A stretch of DNA of 64,000 nt from Candidatus Peregrinibacteria bacterium (lineage in GTDB: Bacteria > Patescibacteriota > Gracilibacteria > UBA1369): positions 224,565-288,564 of the forward strand of contig PLYH01000001.1 in NCBI GenBank assembly GCA_003153355.1, written 5' to 3'. The notes under the pieces are model-generated. The model saw nothing but the letters and a program-made list of their open reading frames with translations. It did not search any database and was not told the DNA's origin. Shown in pieces: positions 50,308 to 58,831 of this stretch (positions are counted from its first letter, which is position 1; each line of letters begins with the position of its first letter). Both the position numbers and the translations under genes were made by a program.

Positions 50308-51696
50308 TTATATTTTTTCCGCGACGCGGAGCTTTGCGCTCCGTGACCGCGGATTTTTGGAAATTTCTGATTCTGTAGGAACGATCGGTTTTTTGGTCAC
50401 GATATGAAGCGTCGGTTCAAGATGAGTCGTCGTGAGTTTGTCGGGTTCGTTGATGTAATCGCGGGCGCATTCTTTAAAAAACTGTTTCACCACGCGGTCT
50501 TCCAATGAGTGATAAGCGATCACCGCCAGCCGTCCGTGTTTTTTGAGCATACTTACGGCCTGCTTGAGGGCGCTCAGCAGCACATCAAGTTCGTGGTTCA
50601 CTTCAATGCGCAAAGCTTGGAATACGCGGGTCGCCGGATGAAGATGACCTTTGCGTCCGATCAATTTTTCAATAAAGTTCGCAAGTTCCGTTGTGGTTTT
50701 AAAAGAACGGGCTTTTCTGCGTTTGGTAATTTCCTGGGCGATCTTGCGTGCAAAAGGTTCTTCTCCGTACACCTGGAAAATTCTGATCAGTTCATTCTGC
50801 CCGTAACTATTGATGACTTCAGCCGCGGTCAGAGACGCATTTTTATCAAAACGCATATCGAGCGGGCCTTCTCTCAAAAATGAAAATCCTTTCACAGGAT
50901 TATCCACCTGCGGCGACGAAAGTCCAAGATCCAACAAAATGGCATCAACGGCGTTGATGTTGAGCGTTTTTAATTCCGCTTCCAGATTGCTGAAGTTGGA
51001 ACGCACGAACATCACCCGATCTCCGAATTGCTGTAAATTTTGACGGGCTGTAGCTAAATTATCATCATCAACATCAAAACCGATCAATACGCCGTCTGAA
51101 GGCATCTGTTCCAGCATACGCATCGAATGGCCGCCAAGTCCCAGTGTCCCGTCCATCACAACTTTTTTATCTGCGAGCTGTAAATTTTCCAGAACCTCCT
51201 GAACCAACACCGGTTCATGACGAAAAGGAGATGGCTGAGCCTGCGTTGGCATCTGGGGCTGAACAGCCGCTTTAACCGTCGAAACTTCCTGCATTTTTTT
51301 AACAGCAGGCTTTGCGGTCTTTTTCGCCGGCTTTTGAACAACCGGTTTCTTTAAAATCTTTTTCAATTTTTTTGGCGCAGCTTTCTTTTTCAAAACTTTT
51401 ACCTTCTTCGTCACCTTTTTTATAACTTTTTTTCCTTTCCGAAGGGTCTTCGGCATCTTTTTTAACTTTTTCGGTGATTTCTTCACTTTCCGAGGCATCT
51501 TCGATACTTTTTTTGCCGGTTTTTGAACACGCTTCTTAAAACGACTGATGGCTAAGGCCGAATGTCGTTTTGAGCGAAAACGACCCATAAGTTTTTTCAT
51601 GAAACCTTTCTTTTTTGCAGGTTTACGAACAACAGCCTTCTTTTTCTTAAGCTTTATTGATCGCTTTGGTTGTTTTGATTTGGTTTTCTTCTTCAT
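50308..51696 (-). CDS. rsmH: 16S rRNA m4C1402 methyltransferase RsmH with long lysine-rich N-terminal tail
   Basis: Methylates N4 of C1402 in 16S rRNA. The catalytic part (from about residue 160, FRHEPVLVQEVL) has the SAM loop VVMDGTLGLGGHSMRML, ILLDLGLSSPQ, FSFLREGPLDMRFD and the end AYHSLEDRVVKQFF. In front are about 158 extra residues, nearly all Lys/Arg/Pro/Ala (KKPAKKTAKPAVKK), like the tail of histone H1 or Hc1. Shorter internal starts (e.g. Met149) exist; the ATG at 51696 is used because the frame is open and coherent and a promoter lies 60 bases upstream. The tail may bind rRNA or DNA. Confidence 0.88.
   Translation of the reverse strand: MKKKTKSKQPKRSIKLKKKKAVVRKPAKKKGFMKKLMGRFRSKRHSALAISRFKKRVQKPAKKVSKMPRKVKKSPKKLKKMPKTLRKGKKVIKKVTKKVKVLKKKAAPKKLKKILKKPVVQKPAKKTAKPAVKKMQEVSTVKAAVQPQMPTQAQPSPFRHEPVLVQEVLENLQLADKKVVMDGTLGLGGHSMRMLEQMPSDGVLIGFDVDDDNLATARQNLQQFGDRVMFVRSNFSNLEAELKTLNINAVDAILLDLGLSSPQVDNPVKGFSFLREGPLDMRFDKNASLTAAEVINSYGQNELIRIFQVYGEEPFARKIAQEITKRRKARSFKTTTELANFIEKLIGRKGHLHPATRVFQALRIEVNHELDVLLSALKQAVSMLKKHGRLAVIAYHSLEDRVVKQFFKECARDYINEPDKLTTTHLEPTLHIVTKKPIVPTESEISKNPRSRSAKLRVAEKI
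51551..51584. repeat. dispersed palindromic element, copy 1 (inside rsmH extension)
   Basis: 34 bases: GCTAAGGC, then a stem GTCGTTTT/AAAACGAC with loop GAGCG (stem at 51564-51584). Lies in the rsmH reading frame around residues 38-49 (GRFRSKRHSALA). Aligned with copy 2 (56820-56854), differences in the stem are compensating (T-A versus C-G). Confidence 0.65.
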
Positions 51697-52079
51697 ATGT
51701 TCAAAAGTTGTGAACGATATGTGTATAACTTTTTTATACTGATGAATTGAGTTTAAAATAGGGTTATTTTACCTATAAGTCAAACCTTAACCCACAAACG
51801 GTGCAAAAATTGTAGTCGGTGACGGGATATTCAAAGAGTTTTAAGGCTTTCTATAAATGAAAAACCGTTTTATCAAAAAATATTGCAGCCTCACATGTTT
51901 ATTGCATAATATTTTTATACTCAAAAGCAATCAATGGCTCCAGTAAAGTAAAAAACAACCTATAATAAAGCTGGTGAGCACAAAAGTGGATCACTGATCA
52001 AAACTTTTTGGCTTTATGAAAAGATCTCTTCCTTGAATCGCTGCAAAAATCTACAATAAAGAAGTTCCTAAAAACAAAT
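51697..52079. other. 383-base intergenic region between rsmH and the exporter gene
   Basis: AT-rich. It contains the rsmH promoter (51755-51783). No other convincing gene or RNA was found; mraZ, the usual neighbour of rsmH, is not here. A plus-strand -10-like TACAAT lies near 52053 for the exporter gene, without a good -35. Confidence 0.5.
51755..51783 (-). promoter_or_regulatory. promoter of rsmH
   Basis: On the minus strand TTGACT (51778-51783), 17-base spacer, TATTTT (51755-51760); about 59 bases before the rsmH ATG. Confidence 0.65.
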
Positions 52080-52559
52080 ATGTACGGACTCCCTCCCGAA
52101 CTGCTGGTCTTCCTTGCTTCCATGTTTCCGATCGGCGAACTCCGCACCGGCATTCCGCTTGGTATTTTTTTGGGAATGCAGCCCTTGTGGGCTTTTTTTT
52201 GGGGGGAATTTGGCAATATTCTCATCGTGATGCTGGCGCTCAAACTGCTGAAACCGATTTCCAGCTGGCTCATGGCGCATTCCAAATTCTGCAATCACAT
52301 CTTCTTAAAAATTTTCCACCACACCCGCAATAAACATTCGACCAAAATAAAAAAAATGGGATCGTTCTTTTTACTTGCGCTGACAGCGATCCCCATTCCC
52401 GGAACGGGCGGATTGACCGGAGCACTCGTGGCATTTATTTTTGATCTGGCCTACTGGCCGTCGATCGGACTTATTTTCATCGGAAACATTATCGCCGGAA
52501 TTTTAGTGATGTTCGGAGCAGGGGGAATCATGGAACTGATCAAGCTCTTTATAAAATAA
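52080..52559 (+). CDS. small multidrug export-type membrane protein (PF06695 type)
   Basis: 159 residues with about four hydrophobic segments and the family signatures FPIGELRTGIPLGIFLG at the start and ALTAIPIPGTGGLTGALVA in the middle, then IGLIFIGNIIAGILV. The family is named for export but its substrate is not established. No regulator nearby. Confidence 0.8.
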   Translation: MYGLPPELLVFLASMFPIGELRTGIPLGIFLGMQPLWAFFWGEFGNILIVMLALKLLKPISSWLMAHSKFCNHIFLKIFHHTRNKHSTKIKKMGSFFLLALTAIPIPGTGGLTGALVAFIFDLAYWPSIGLIFIGNIIAGILVMFGAGGIMELIKLFIK

Positions 52560-52620
52560 AAACTTTCCGACTCTTAAAAAATTGTTATACTGCTGAAGGA
52601 TATTTTTTAACCAAGTACAT

Positions 52621-53628
52621 ATGAAAGCTCGCGTAGGGATTAACGGGTTTGGCCGTATCGGACGACAAATGTTCCGCATCGCCATGAACCGCAAAGACAT
52701 CGAAATTGTCGCGATCAACAACTTAAGCGATAACGCGACGCTGGCTCATCTTTTAAAATACGATTCAAGTTATGGGACGCTGGCCGAGGACGTAGGCATC
52801 GACGGCCCTGGATATATTACGGTAGGAGGAAAAAAGATCCGCTACTTCCAGGAAAAAGATCCGGCAAAAATTCCTTGGGGCGAAGAAAAAGTCGACATTG
52901 TTCTGGAAGCTACCGGAGTCTTCAACGATGCCGAAAGCGGCAACAAACATATGCGTGACACAGTCAAAAAAGTCATCTTCACCGCTGCGGCGAAAGGCTC
53001 TGATTTCACCGTATGCATGGGCGTCAACGACGACCAGTACGATCCAAAAAAACATAACCTCATTTCCAATGCATCCTGCACCACCAACTGTATGGCGCCG
53101 GTGGTGAAAATTCTCCATGATAATCTTAAGATCAAACGGGGCGTGATGACGACTGTTCACTCTTATACCAACGACCAGAACATTCTGGATCTTCCTCACA
53201 AAGATCTGCGCCGCGCCCGCGCTGCAGCCATCAACATCATTCCAACGACAACCAATGCTGCAACGGCGGTAACGCTCGTCATTCCTGAACTCAAAGGTTT
53301 ATTGAACGGCATTTCCATCCGCGTGCCGACGCCTACGGTTTCCATTCTGGATTTTGTCTGTGAAACCGAAAAATCCGCGACCGTGGAAGAAGTGAACGCG
53401 CTCTTTAAGAATGCAGCGATGGGCTCGATGAAAGGCATCCTGGACTACAACGAACTTCCTCTGGTTTCCACCGATTACAAAGGCAACGAACATTCTTCCA
53501 TCGTGGACGGCTTGAACACCATGGTCATGGAAGGCAACATGATTAAAATTTTGTCCTGGTACGATAACGAATGGGGCTATTCCTGCCGCGTGGTAGATTT
53601 GGCGGAAGTCGTGGCGCAGAAGATGTAA
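52621..53628 (+). CDS. gap: glyceraldehyde-3-phosphate dehydrogenase
   Basis: Oxidises glyceraldehyde-3-phosphate with NAD(P). GINGFGRIGRQMFRIA binds the cofactor; the active cysteine is in NASCTTNCMAP; the partner His is in MTTVHSYTNDQ. At the cofactor-choice position the family usually has Asp (INDL); here it is Asn (AINNLSD), which could relax NAD preference. Length 335 aa. It is followed within 8 bases by PEP carboxylase. Confidence 0.96.
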   Translation: MKARVGINGFGRIGRQMFRIAMNRKDIEIVAINNLSDNATLAHLLKYDSSYGTLAEDVGIDGPGYITVGGKKIRYFQEKDPAKIPWGEEKVDIVLEATGVFNDAESGNKHMRDTVKKVIFTAAAKGSDFTVCMGVNDDQYDPKKHNLISNASCTTNCMAPVVKILHDNLKIKRGVMTTVHSYTNDQNILDLPHKDLRRARAAAINIIPTTTNAATAVTLVIPELKGLLNGISIRVPTPTVSILDFVCETEKSATVEEVNALFKNAAMGSMKGILDYNELPLVSTDYKGNEHSSIVDGLNTMVMEGNMIKILSWYDNEWGYSCRVVDLAEVVAQKM

Positions 53629-53636
53629 TCCAACTT

Positions 53637-55160
53637 ATGTTCATCCCTCAAACGAAAAGAAAAATTCCCCACGTGATGGCCACCCAGCATCCGGATAATG
53701 CCGGTGTTCCGTTCTGGCACAACGATGCGTTTGTGGGTGAAAATTTTGAGAACGATGAAATCTACCAGAACTTTTTCAACCTGAACGTTGATGAGTATAT
53801 GTGGGACTGGGAAGGCAAAATCGCGGATGAAGCCATCATCGATAAACTCCTGGCAAAACATCTCCAGGACTTTACGAAAAAACAACTCGGCCGGGATGTT
53901 TTCATCACGCTCCGCATTCCCAACATCTGGGAAGAAAAAACGTTCAAACTCGCGCGTACGTATATGAGTGTGCTCTCCGCTGCGGAACTCACGCATTCGC
54001 TCAAACTCAACAGCCCGCCGGTGTTTGAACTGATTCTTCCGATGACCAAAAGCGCGGACCAGCTGATCCAGATTCAGGACACTTTCCAGAAAACAGCAAA
54101 GCTCCACGAAGAAATTTTCAAGAGTTCCAAATTCGGACAAGGCTACATTCACATCATTCCCCTGTTTGAAAGTATCGATGACCTGGCCGGCTGCGCCACG
54201 GTGCTTACGGCGTTCATCAATGAACACAAGAAAAAATTCAAAAAAAATCCGGTCTATATGAGGCCTTTTATTGCGCGTTCCGATCCGGCTTTGAATGCGG
54301 GATTCGTGCCTTCGGTGCTCGCGAGCCGCATGGCTTTGCGTGAAATGTACCGCATGGAAAAAAAATTCGGCGTGCCGATGCATCCGATTATTGGAACGGG
54401 CTCGCTCCCCTTCCGCGGCGGCATCAATCCTGAAAATATTGAAAAAACTTTGAAGCAGTATGAGGGCATTAAAACCGTCACGATCCAGTCCGCGTACCGC
54501 TACGATTATCCGATCGATGAAGTCAAAAAATCCATCGAGTATATTAAGAAGACTCTCGCAAAAGAACACAAAGTCGTTTTCAGCGATGAAGAGTTTAAAA
54601 AACTTACAGAGATCAACGAAATTTTCCGCAAAGAATACTGTACAGTAATTGAACATGCCGCGGACCTGGTCAACGAGATGGCAGCTTACGTTCCAAAAAG
54701 ACGTTCTCGTGTACAGCACATCGGATTGTTCGGGTATAACCGCGGGATCGGAAAAACCAAGCTGCCCCGGGCAATTTCTTTCACCGCAGCCTGGTACAGC
54801 ATGGGCATCCCCCCGGAATTTATTGGAACCGGCCGCGCCCTCAAAAAAGTAAAAGCAAAAGGTTTACTTCCTCTGCTGGAAAAACATTTCTTCACCCTGC
54901 GCAGTGAACTTCAGCATGCCGGAAAATATCTCAATATCGAAAATCTGGAAAACTTGGCCAGCAAACATCCGTGGGCCGCGCTGGTTCTGGAAGACATCCT
55001 TTTGTGTGCGGAAGTCCTGGATATTGAAATCGGCCCGCAAAAAGATCACCACTTCATCCACCGCAACCTCACATCAACGATCATGCTCAAAAAACACATG
55101 GGCATGGATTTTGCCAAAGAGCTCGTGGAGGCTGGAGTAATGAGAAAAAGTTTAGGTTGA
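53637..55160 (+). CDS. ppcA: archaeal-type phosphoenolpyruvate carboxylase
   Basis: Adds bicarbonate to PEP to make oxaloacetate. 507 residues from ATG 53637 (upstream frame is a shadow of gap). The small archaeal type has VMATQHPDNAGVPFW at the start, YMRPFIARSDPALNAG, and GYNRGIGKTKLPRAISF, all present. It is unrelated in length to the ~900 aa bacterial enzyme and is known in only a few bacteria. Likely supplies oxaloacetate for aspartate. Ends 9 bases into a convergent gene. Confidence 0.92.
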   Translation: MFIPQTKRKIPHVMATQHPDNAGVPFWHNDAFVGENFENDEIYQNFFNLNVDEYMWDWEGKIADEAIIDKLLAKHLQDFTKKQLGRDVFITLRIPNIWEEKTFKLARTYMSVLSAAELTHSLKLNSPPVFELILPMTKSADQLIQIQDTFQKTAKLHEEIFKSSKFGQGYIHIIPLFESIDDLAGCATVLTAFINEHKKKFKKNPVYMRPFIARSDPALNAGFVPSVLASRMALREMYRMEKKFGVPMHPIIGTGSLPFRGGINPENIEKTLKQYEGIKTVTIQSAYRYDYPIDEVKKSIEYIKKTLAKEHKVVFSDEEFKKLTEINEIFRKEYCTVIEHAADLVNEMAAYVPKRRSRVQHIGLFGYNRGIGKTKLPRAISFTAAWYSMGIPPEFIGTGRALKKVKAKGLLPLLEKHFFTLRSELQHAGKYLNIENLENLASKHPWAALVLEDILLCAEVLDIEIGPQKDHHFIHRNLTSTIMLKKHMGMDFAKELVEAGVMRKSLG

Positions 55161-55445
55161 TGACGGCGAGGCGGCCGGCTGTACAGACTGTATAGGCAGC
55201 GGCGCAAGACAATACATCGGACACATCACGCCCGGTTTATGCGAACATGGCGCACAGCGGTATGGAAGCGGAGCGAGTTTTTGCGTTACCGGAGGCGTCA
55301 CGGTTTTTTCCTGTGTGCCTGAAGCGACCGTTTGAGTTGGTTGAGCCGTCTGGCCCTTTTGCTGCGACTGATAATAAATCGCCGCGGACGCAACCGCTGC
55401 AAGAATCAAAACACTGATCAAAACAAATACAAGATTTTTCTTCAT
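55152..55445 (-). CDS. small membrane-anchored Cys-rich protein
   Basis: 97 residues from ATG 55445 (the longer frame upstream overlaps the hrcA promoter and lacks support). N-terminal transmembrane helix (about 5-25), a Gln/Thr/Pro-rich linker, then a Cys- and Pro-rich end (YRCAPCSHKPGVMCPMYC: five Cys in 18 residues). It may bind metal or form disulfides outside the cell. Family not recognised. Confidence 0.55.
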   Translation of the reverse strand: MKKNLVFVLISVLILAAVASAAIYYQSQQKGQTAQPTQTVASGTQEKTVTPPVTQKLAPLPYRCAPCSHKPGVMCPMYCLAPLPIQSVQPAASPSST

Positions 55446-55486
55446 CGAAAAGATTATAAACCTTTCGTAACCGCATCTCCAGGACG

Positions 55487-55515
55487 TTGTCAAAACCCGG
55501 TTAGCACTATATAAT
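55487..55515 (+). promoter_or_regulatory. promoter of hrcA-grpE
   Basis: TTGTCA (55487-55492), 17-base spacer, perfect TATAAT (55510-55515), the latter lying in the centre of the CIRCE element. Confidence 0.85.
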
Positions 55516-55527
55516 AGGTAGTGCTAA
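55501..55527 (+). promoter_or_regulatory. CIRCE operator (HrcA binding site) upstream of hrcA
   Basis: TTAGCACTA, 9 bases, TAGTGCTAA. Against the consensus TTAGCACTC-N9-GAGTGCTAA the last base of each arm is changed, but symmetrically, so dyad symmetry is kept. Confidence 0.92.
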
Positions 55528-55563
55528 ACGTCTTTTTGACGAACCCCAACTAAAAACGCCATT

Positions 55564-56274
55564 ATGGACCGCAAACAGGAAGTTTTAAAAGCCATCATCC
55601 AGCATTTCATTCATACGGGCGAACCGGTGGGTTCGAACACGATTATCGTCAGTTATAAATTTAACGTGAGCCCGGCCACGATCCGCAACGACATGGCCTC
55701 GCTGGAGCACGAACAGTTTATTTTTCAGCCGCACACGTCAGCCGGGCGCGTACCCACGGACAAAGGCTACCGCACCTACGTGAACGAACTCGCGGACGTG
55801 AACGCGGAACGCGCGGGCGCGATCCAGATGCTGCGCCAGCTGCAAAAAGAGTTCTCGGTTGAACAAGCCAAAGAAAAAATCTACGAAGGCGTTTCCTTAC
55901 TTTCCCGCGCCACGCAGAACGTCAGTTTTGCCACGCTTCCGGACAACACCCGCACTTTTTACCTCGGCCTCTCCAACGTTTTGCGCCAGCCTGAATTTTT
56001 AAACGACACCGTGCGCGCATCGCAAGTCATTGAAGTCCTGGAAAAACACGACAACTTTGTGACGCTCCTCCAAAAATTAAAGATCGATGACACCATCCAA
56101 AGCTTTATCGGGAAAGAAAACATTCTGCCCCAAATCCAAAGCTGCAGCCTGATGGTGACCAAATATGAACTGAAAGGGTTTCACGGCTACATCGGCCTGC
56201 TTGGTCCGACCCGCATGAACTACCCGTTCAACCAGGTCATTATGGAAGAGGTCAAAAAAATTCTTGCACACTAA
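55564..56274 (+). CDS. hrcA: heat-inducible transcription repressor HrcA (short form)
   Basis: Binds CIRCE and represses chaperone genes until heat or misfolded protein frees them. The N-terminal winged helix (RKQEVLKAIIQHFIHTGEP; VSPATIRNDMASLEHEQFI; TSAGRVPTDKGYRTYV) and the C-terminal GYIGLLGPTRMNYPFN are intact. At 236 aa it is about 100 residues shorter than usual; the loss is in the middle, so the inserted dimerisation/GAF part is reduced. It is autoregulated through the CIRCE at 55501. Confidence 0.93.
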   Translation: MDRKQEVLKAIIQHFIHTGEPVGSNTIIVSYKFNVSPATIRNDMASLEHEQFIFQPHTSAGRVPTDKGYRTYVNELADVNAERAGAIQMLRQLQKEFSVEQAKEKIYEGVSLLSRATQNVSFATLPDNTRTFYLGLSNVLRQPEFLNDTVRASQVIEVLEKHDNFVTLLQKLKIDDTIQSFIGKENILPQIQSCSLMVTKYELKGFHGYIGLLGPTRMNYPFNQVIMEEVKKILAH

Positions 56275-56287
56275 TCACACTCCGATC

Positions 56288-56824
56288 ATGAACGACGAAA
56301 CGAACCAAACAAGCGGAACCCAAAACGCCGGTTCAGCTCCTATCGCAGACGATTCAGCAATTTCAGAAGAGTTCACCATGCTCAAACAGGAACTGGAAGA
56401 ATCGCAGAACAAACTCAAAGAGATGACGAACATCACCCAGCACGCGCTGGCTGATCTTCAGAATTTCCGCCGCCGCTCCGAGGAAGAACGCACCAGCTTT
56501 GTGACCTACGCCAACGCTGACCTCCTCAACGAGCTGCTGCCGGTTTTGGAAAGCATGAACAAGGCCCTTGCTCACGAACCCAAAGACGCGGAATGGATCA
56601 AAGGTGCTGAAGCCACCATGAAACAGTTTCAAAGCGCGCTCCTCAAACGCAACCTCACCCCGATTGAAGCCCAAAACCAGCCTTTCAACCCCAAAATCCA
56701 CGAAGCCCTGATGGTCAGCTCCGGTCCAAAAGATCAGGTCATGGAGGAGTACGAAAAAGGCTACATGCTGGGCGACAAAGTCCTCAAGCGCAGCCGCGTG
56801 CGCGTGGGCAACGGTTCGAGCTAA
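56288..56824 (+). CDS. grpE: nucleotide exchange factor GrpE
   Basis: Releases ADP from DnaK. Long N-terminal coiled coil (about 30-90; LKQELEESQNKLKEMTNI; ADLQNFRRRSEEER) and the small beta-wing domain with FNPKIHEALM and GYMLGDKVLKRSRVRV at the end. ATG 56288 is preferred; a TTG frame start at 56264 would overlap hrcA. It lies 13 bases after hrcA and shares its CIRCE promoter. Confidence 0.94.
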   Translation: MNDETNQTSGTQNAGSAPIADDSAISEEFTMLKQELEESQNKLKEMTNITQHALADLQNFRRRSEEERTSFVTYANADLLNELLPVLESMNKALAHEPKDAEWIKGAEATMKQFQSALLKRNLTPIEAQNQPFNPKIHEALMVSSGPKDQVMEEYEKGYMLGDKVLKRSRVRVGNGSS

Positions 56825-56854
56825 GGCGAAGATGCCGTTTTAAGCGAAAACGGC
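56820..56854. repeat. dispersed palindromic element, copy 2 (after grpE)
   Basis: 35 bases beginning at the last base before the grpE stop codon: GCTAAGGC, then stem GCCGTTTT (56834-56841)/AAAACGGC (56847-56854) with loop AAGCG. No T-run. Near-identical to copy 1 with compensating stem change. Confidence 0.65.
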
Positions 56855-56925
56855 AAAGCAGCAGCCTAAAGCCAAAACCCGCGCCCTCACAACAAAATCC
56901 TTCCACCCCATTCACCAAAAGATGC

Positions 56926-56954
56926 TTGACATAAGTTCAATTATCTTTTAGTAT
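56926..56954 (+). promoter_or_regulatory. promoter of the TPR-like gene
   Basis: Perfect TTGACA (56926-56931), 17-base spacer, TAGTAT (56949-56954), 30 bases before the ATG. Confidence 0.75.
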
Positions 56955-56984
56955 CCCTCTCCTCAATAATTTTTCAAGGGTCAT

Positions 56985-57812
56985 ATGGGTGAATTTGAAA
57001 AAAGAATGGCTGAAAGCGAAATTCCCGGAGCAGCATCGCCCCAGGTAGACGACATGGACATCCAAGAGATTCCCACAAGCCCCGATGTGCTCCAAAAAAT
57101 GGCAAACCATTTACAGAGTCTTACGGCCCTGTCTGCTGAAGAAAGAGAAGAAAAGATCTTTGCCACAACACCGGAAGATATCGGCTTATTTTTAAGTGAA
57201 TGGTCCCCTCCTGAACTCTGCGCCATGTTCGCCCATCGCGTGCGCCGGGCCGCGGGCATGGAAACAGGAACCCTGGAAGGCCTGATCCAAAAACTCATGC
57301 GAGACGAAAAATATGAAGAAGCGAAATATCCGGCAAAATTGCTGATGGAAAAAGGTAACCATTACGGCTATACCGCATACGCCAAAATCCTCAACCTTCA
57401 GGGTAAAGAAAATGAAGCTTTAGGAACCTTACGCAAAGGCATTGATGACGGAGTAAAATATCCCGCGCGCCAATACGTAAGCATACTGATTACGTTTGGC
57501 CTTTATCAGGAAGCCATTGTAGAATGCCAGGACCTTGTGGAAAAAGAACCGGCCCTCTGGTTTTCTCTTTTCTACTGTTACGACCGCATTGGAAATAAAG
57601 AAAAAGCGAAGGAAGCTTTCAGTGATGCCATTGAACAGAATCACCTCAAAGAAAGTATGATTGCCGTACGCAAACTGATCCGCGACCATGAATACGAAAA
57701 AGCAAAAAAACTTATGGTGAAAGTCCTCCTGACTTACATGTCGGGATACCACATGCCTGAAGAAAGCATCCAAAAAATGGGCGACCGATTGCTCTCGGCA
57801 TTCACGCATTAA
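56985..57812 (+). CDS. TPR-like helical repeat protein
   Basis: 275 residues, soluble. From about residue 105 a row of paired helices of 33-36 residues has TPR-like spacing (KYEEAKYPAKLLMEKG; YTAYAKILNLQGKENEALG; ILITFGLYQEAIVECQDLV; FYCYDRIGNKEKAKEAFSD). The first 90 residues are acidic and unique. Probably a scaffold for protein contacts. Lies between grpE and dnaK regions; a link with chaperones is only positional. Confidence 0.65.
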   Translation: MGEFEKRMAESEIPGAASPQVDDMDIQEIPTSPDVLQKMANHLQSLTALSAEEREEKIFATTPEDIGLFLSEWSPPELCAMFAHRVRRAAGMETGTLEGLIQKLMRDEKYEEAKYPAKLLMEKGNHYGYTAYAKILNLQGKENEALGTLRKGIDDGVKYPARQYVSILITFGLYQEAIVECQDLVEKEPALWFSLFYCYDRIGNKEKAKEAFSDAIEQNHLKESMIAVRKLIRDHEYEKAKKLMVKVLLTYMSGYHMPEESIQKMGDRLLSAFTH

Positions 57813-57853
57813 AAACCCCGGACACATTAAAATTTGTTTGAACCCGTTGAAAC

Positions 57854-57883
57854 TTGACGATGGGTGTTCGCAGCGCCTAAGAT
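57854..57883 (+). promoter_or_regulatory. promoter of the secreted 298-residue protein gene
   Basis: TTGACG (57854-57859), 18-base spacer, TAAGAT (57878-57883), 38 bases before ATG 57922. Confidence 0.45.
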
Positions 57884-57921
57884 AAATGTGGACACTTTTT
57901 CATTTAACCAAAAATAAATTT

Positions 57922-58815
57922 ATGTCAAAAACTCAGATCACCTTTAAAATCGGATCTTTTGCGGCAATGATGATGATCGCCGGCACGGCTTTTGCCGGAG
58001 GTTCAAGCATGCTCTGGAAAGTGACCGGCAGCCAGATGGCCGCTACCCCGGGCCAGACGCTTGCGAATGCCCTCATGGTCCACATGGAAAACTATTTCAA
58101 CGATCCCACGATCAAAGACGTCCAGTTCGGATCGATAACGATCGCCTGCAGCGGCGGGAATATTTTTTCGGGCGCTGATCTGAAATCGAACGGACAAGTC
58201 ATGGGCACCGCGAATTTTTCATCAGCAGGCGGCTGGAACACAGCAACAATTCTTCCGCAAAAACTGATCATCACCGATAACACCAAAATGGATTTCTCCG
58301 TAGACCTCATGGTCAGAAGCGACGCTTCAATGGCCCAGGACGCACAGTGCGCAGTTCAAAACGTCGTCCTTATGAATGCGGCTAACAACAGCCAGATTTA
58401 TAACAGCGGCGACGCAGAGGGCTATGTCTATGCCGAAAACAGCCAATCAGCAGCCGTCACCTTTGGCGGAGCGAAACTCCAGACCGTACCCTTCAAGCAA
58501 TTATATAACAGCCAGTACGGCCAAAAATTCCAGGGAAGCGGCCGCATCACGGCAAAATTCCTCGGCAAAAGCACGGACAACTTGGGAACGGATACCAACG
58601 AATATCTCATCAATGTTTTTGGCTTTGACCAGAACTTTTCCGACGTCGCAAAAAATTACGGCAAGACCAGACCGGTCAAACTTTATCTGACGATCAGTGC
58701 CGCCGATGCGGCAAATTTGTCCACGACGCATCTCATCCGCCTGCAGGTTCGTGACTTCTATTACATGAGCAGCAACGGCGATTATCCATGGGGCTATGTG
58801 ACATTCGTCAAATAA
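57922..58815 (+). CDS. secreted protein of unknown function, 297 aa
   Basis: Signal peptide (MSKTQITFKIGSFAAMMMIA, cleaved after about residue 27 at TAFAGG). The mature part is beta-rich with two Cys (ITIACSGG, DAQCAVQN) that could pair. The upstream in-frame ATG at 57886 would place the signal too deep, so 57922 is used. No family recognised; periplasmic-side or exported role inferred. Confidence 0.6.
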   Translation: MSKTQITFKIGSFAAMMMIAGTAFAGGSSMLWKVTGSQMAATPGQTLANALMVHMENYFNDPTIKDVQFGSITIACSGGNIFSGADLKSNGQVMGTANFSSAGGWNTATILPQKLIITDNTKMDFSVDLMVRSDASMAQDAQCAVQNVVLMNAANNSQIYNSGDAEGYVYAENSQSAAVTFGGAKLQTVPFKQLYNSQYGQKFQGSGRITAKFLGKSTDNLGTDTNEYLINVFGFDQNFSDVAKNYGKTRPVKLYLTISAADAANLSTTHLIRLQVRDFYYMSSNGDYPWGYVTFVK

Positions 58816-58831
58816 ATAACCTTTGAACATC

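Noticed and set aside
53571-53636. Longer N-terminus for PEP carboxylase
   Set aside because: The extra residues overlap gap in another frame and lie before the conserved start of the family.
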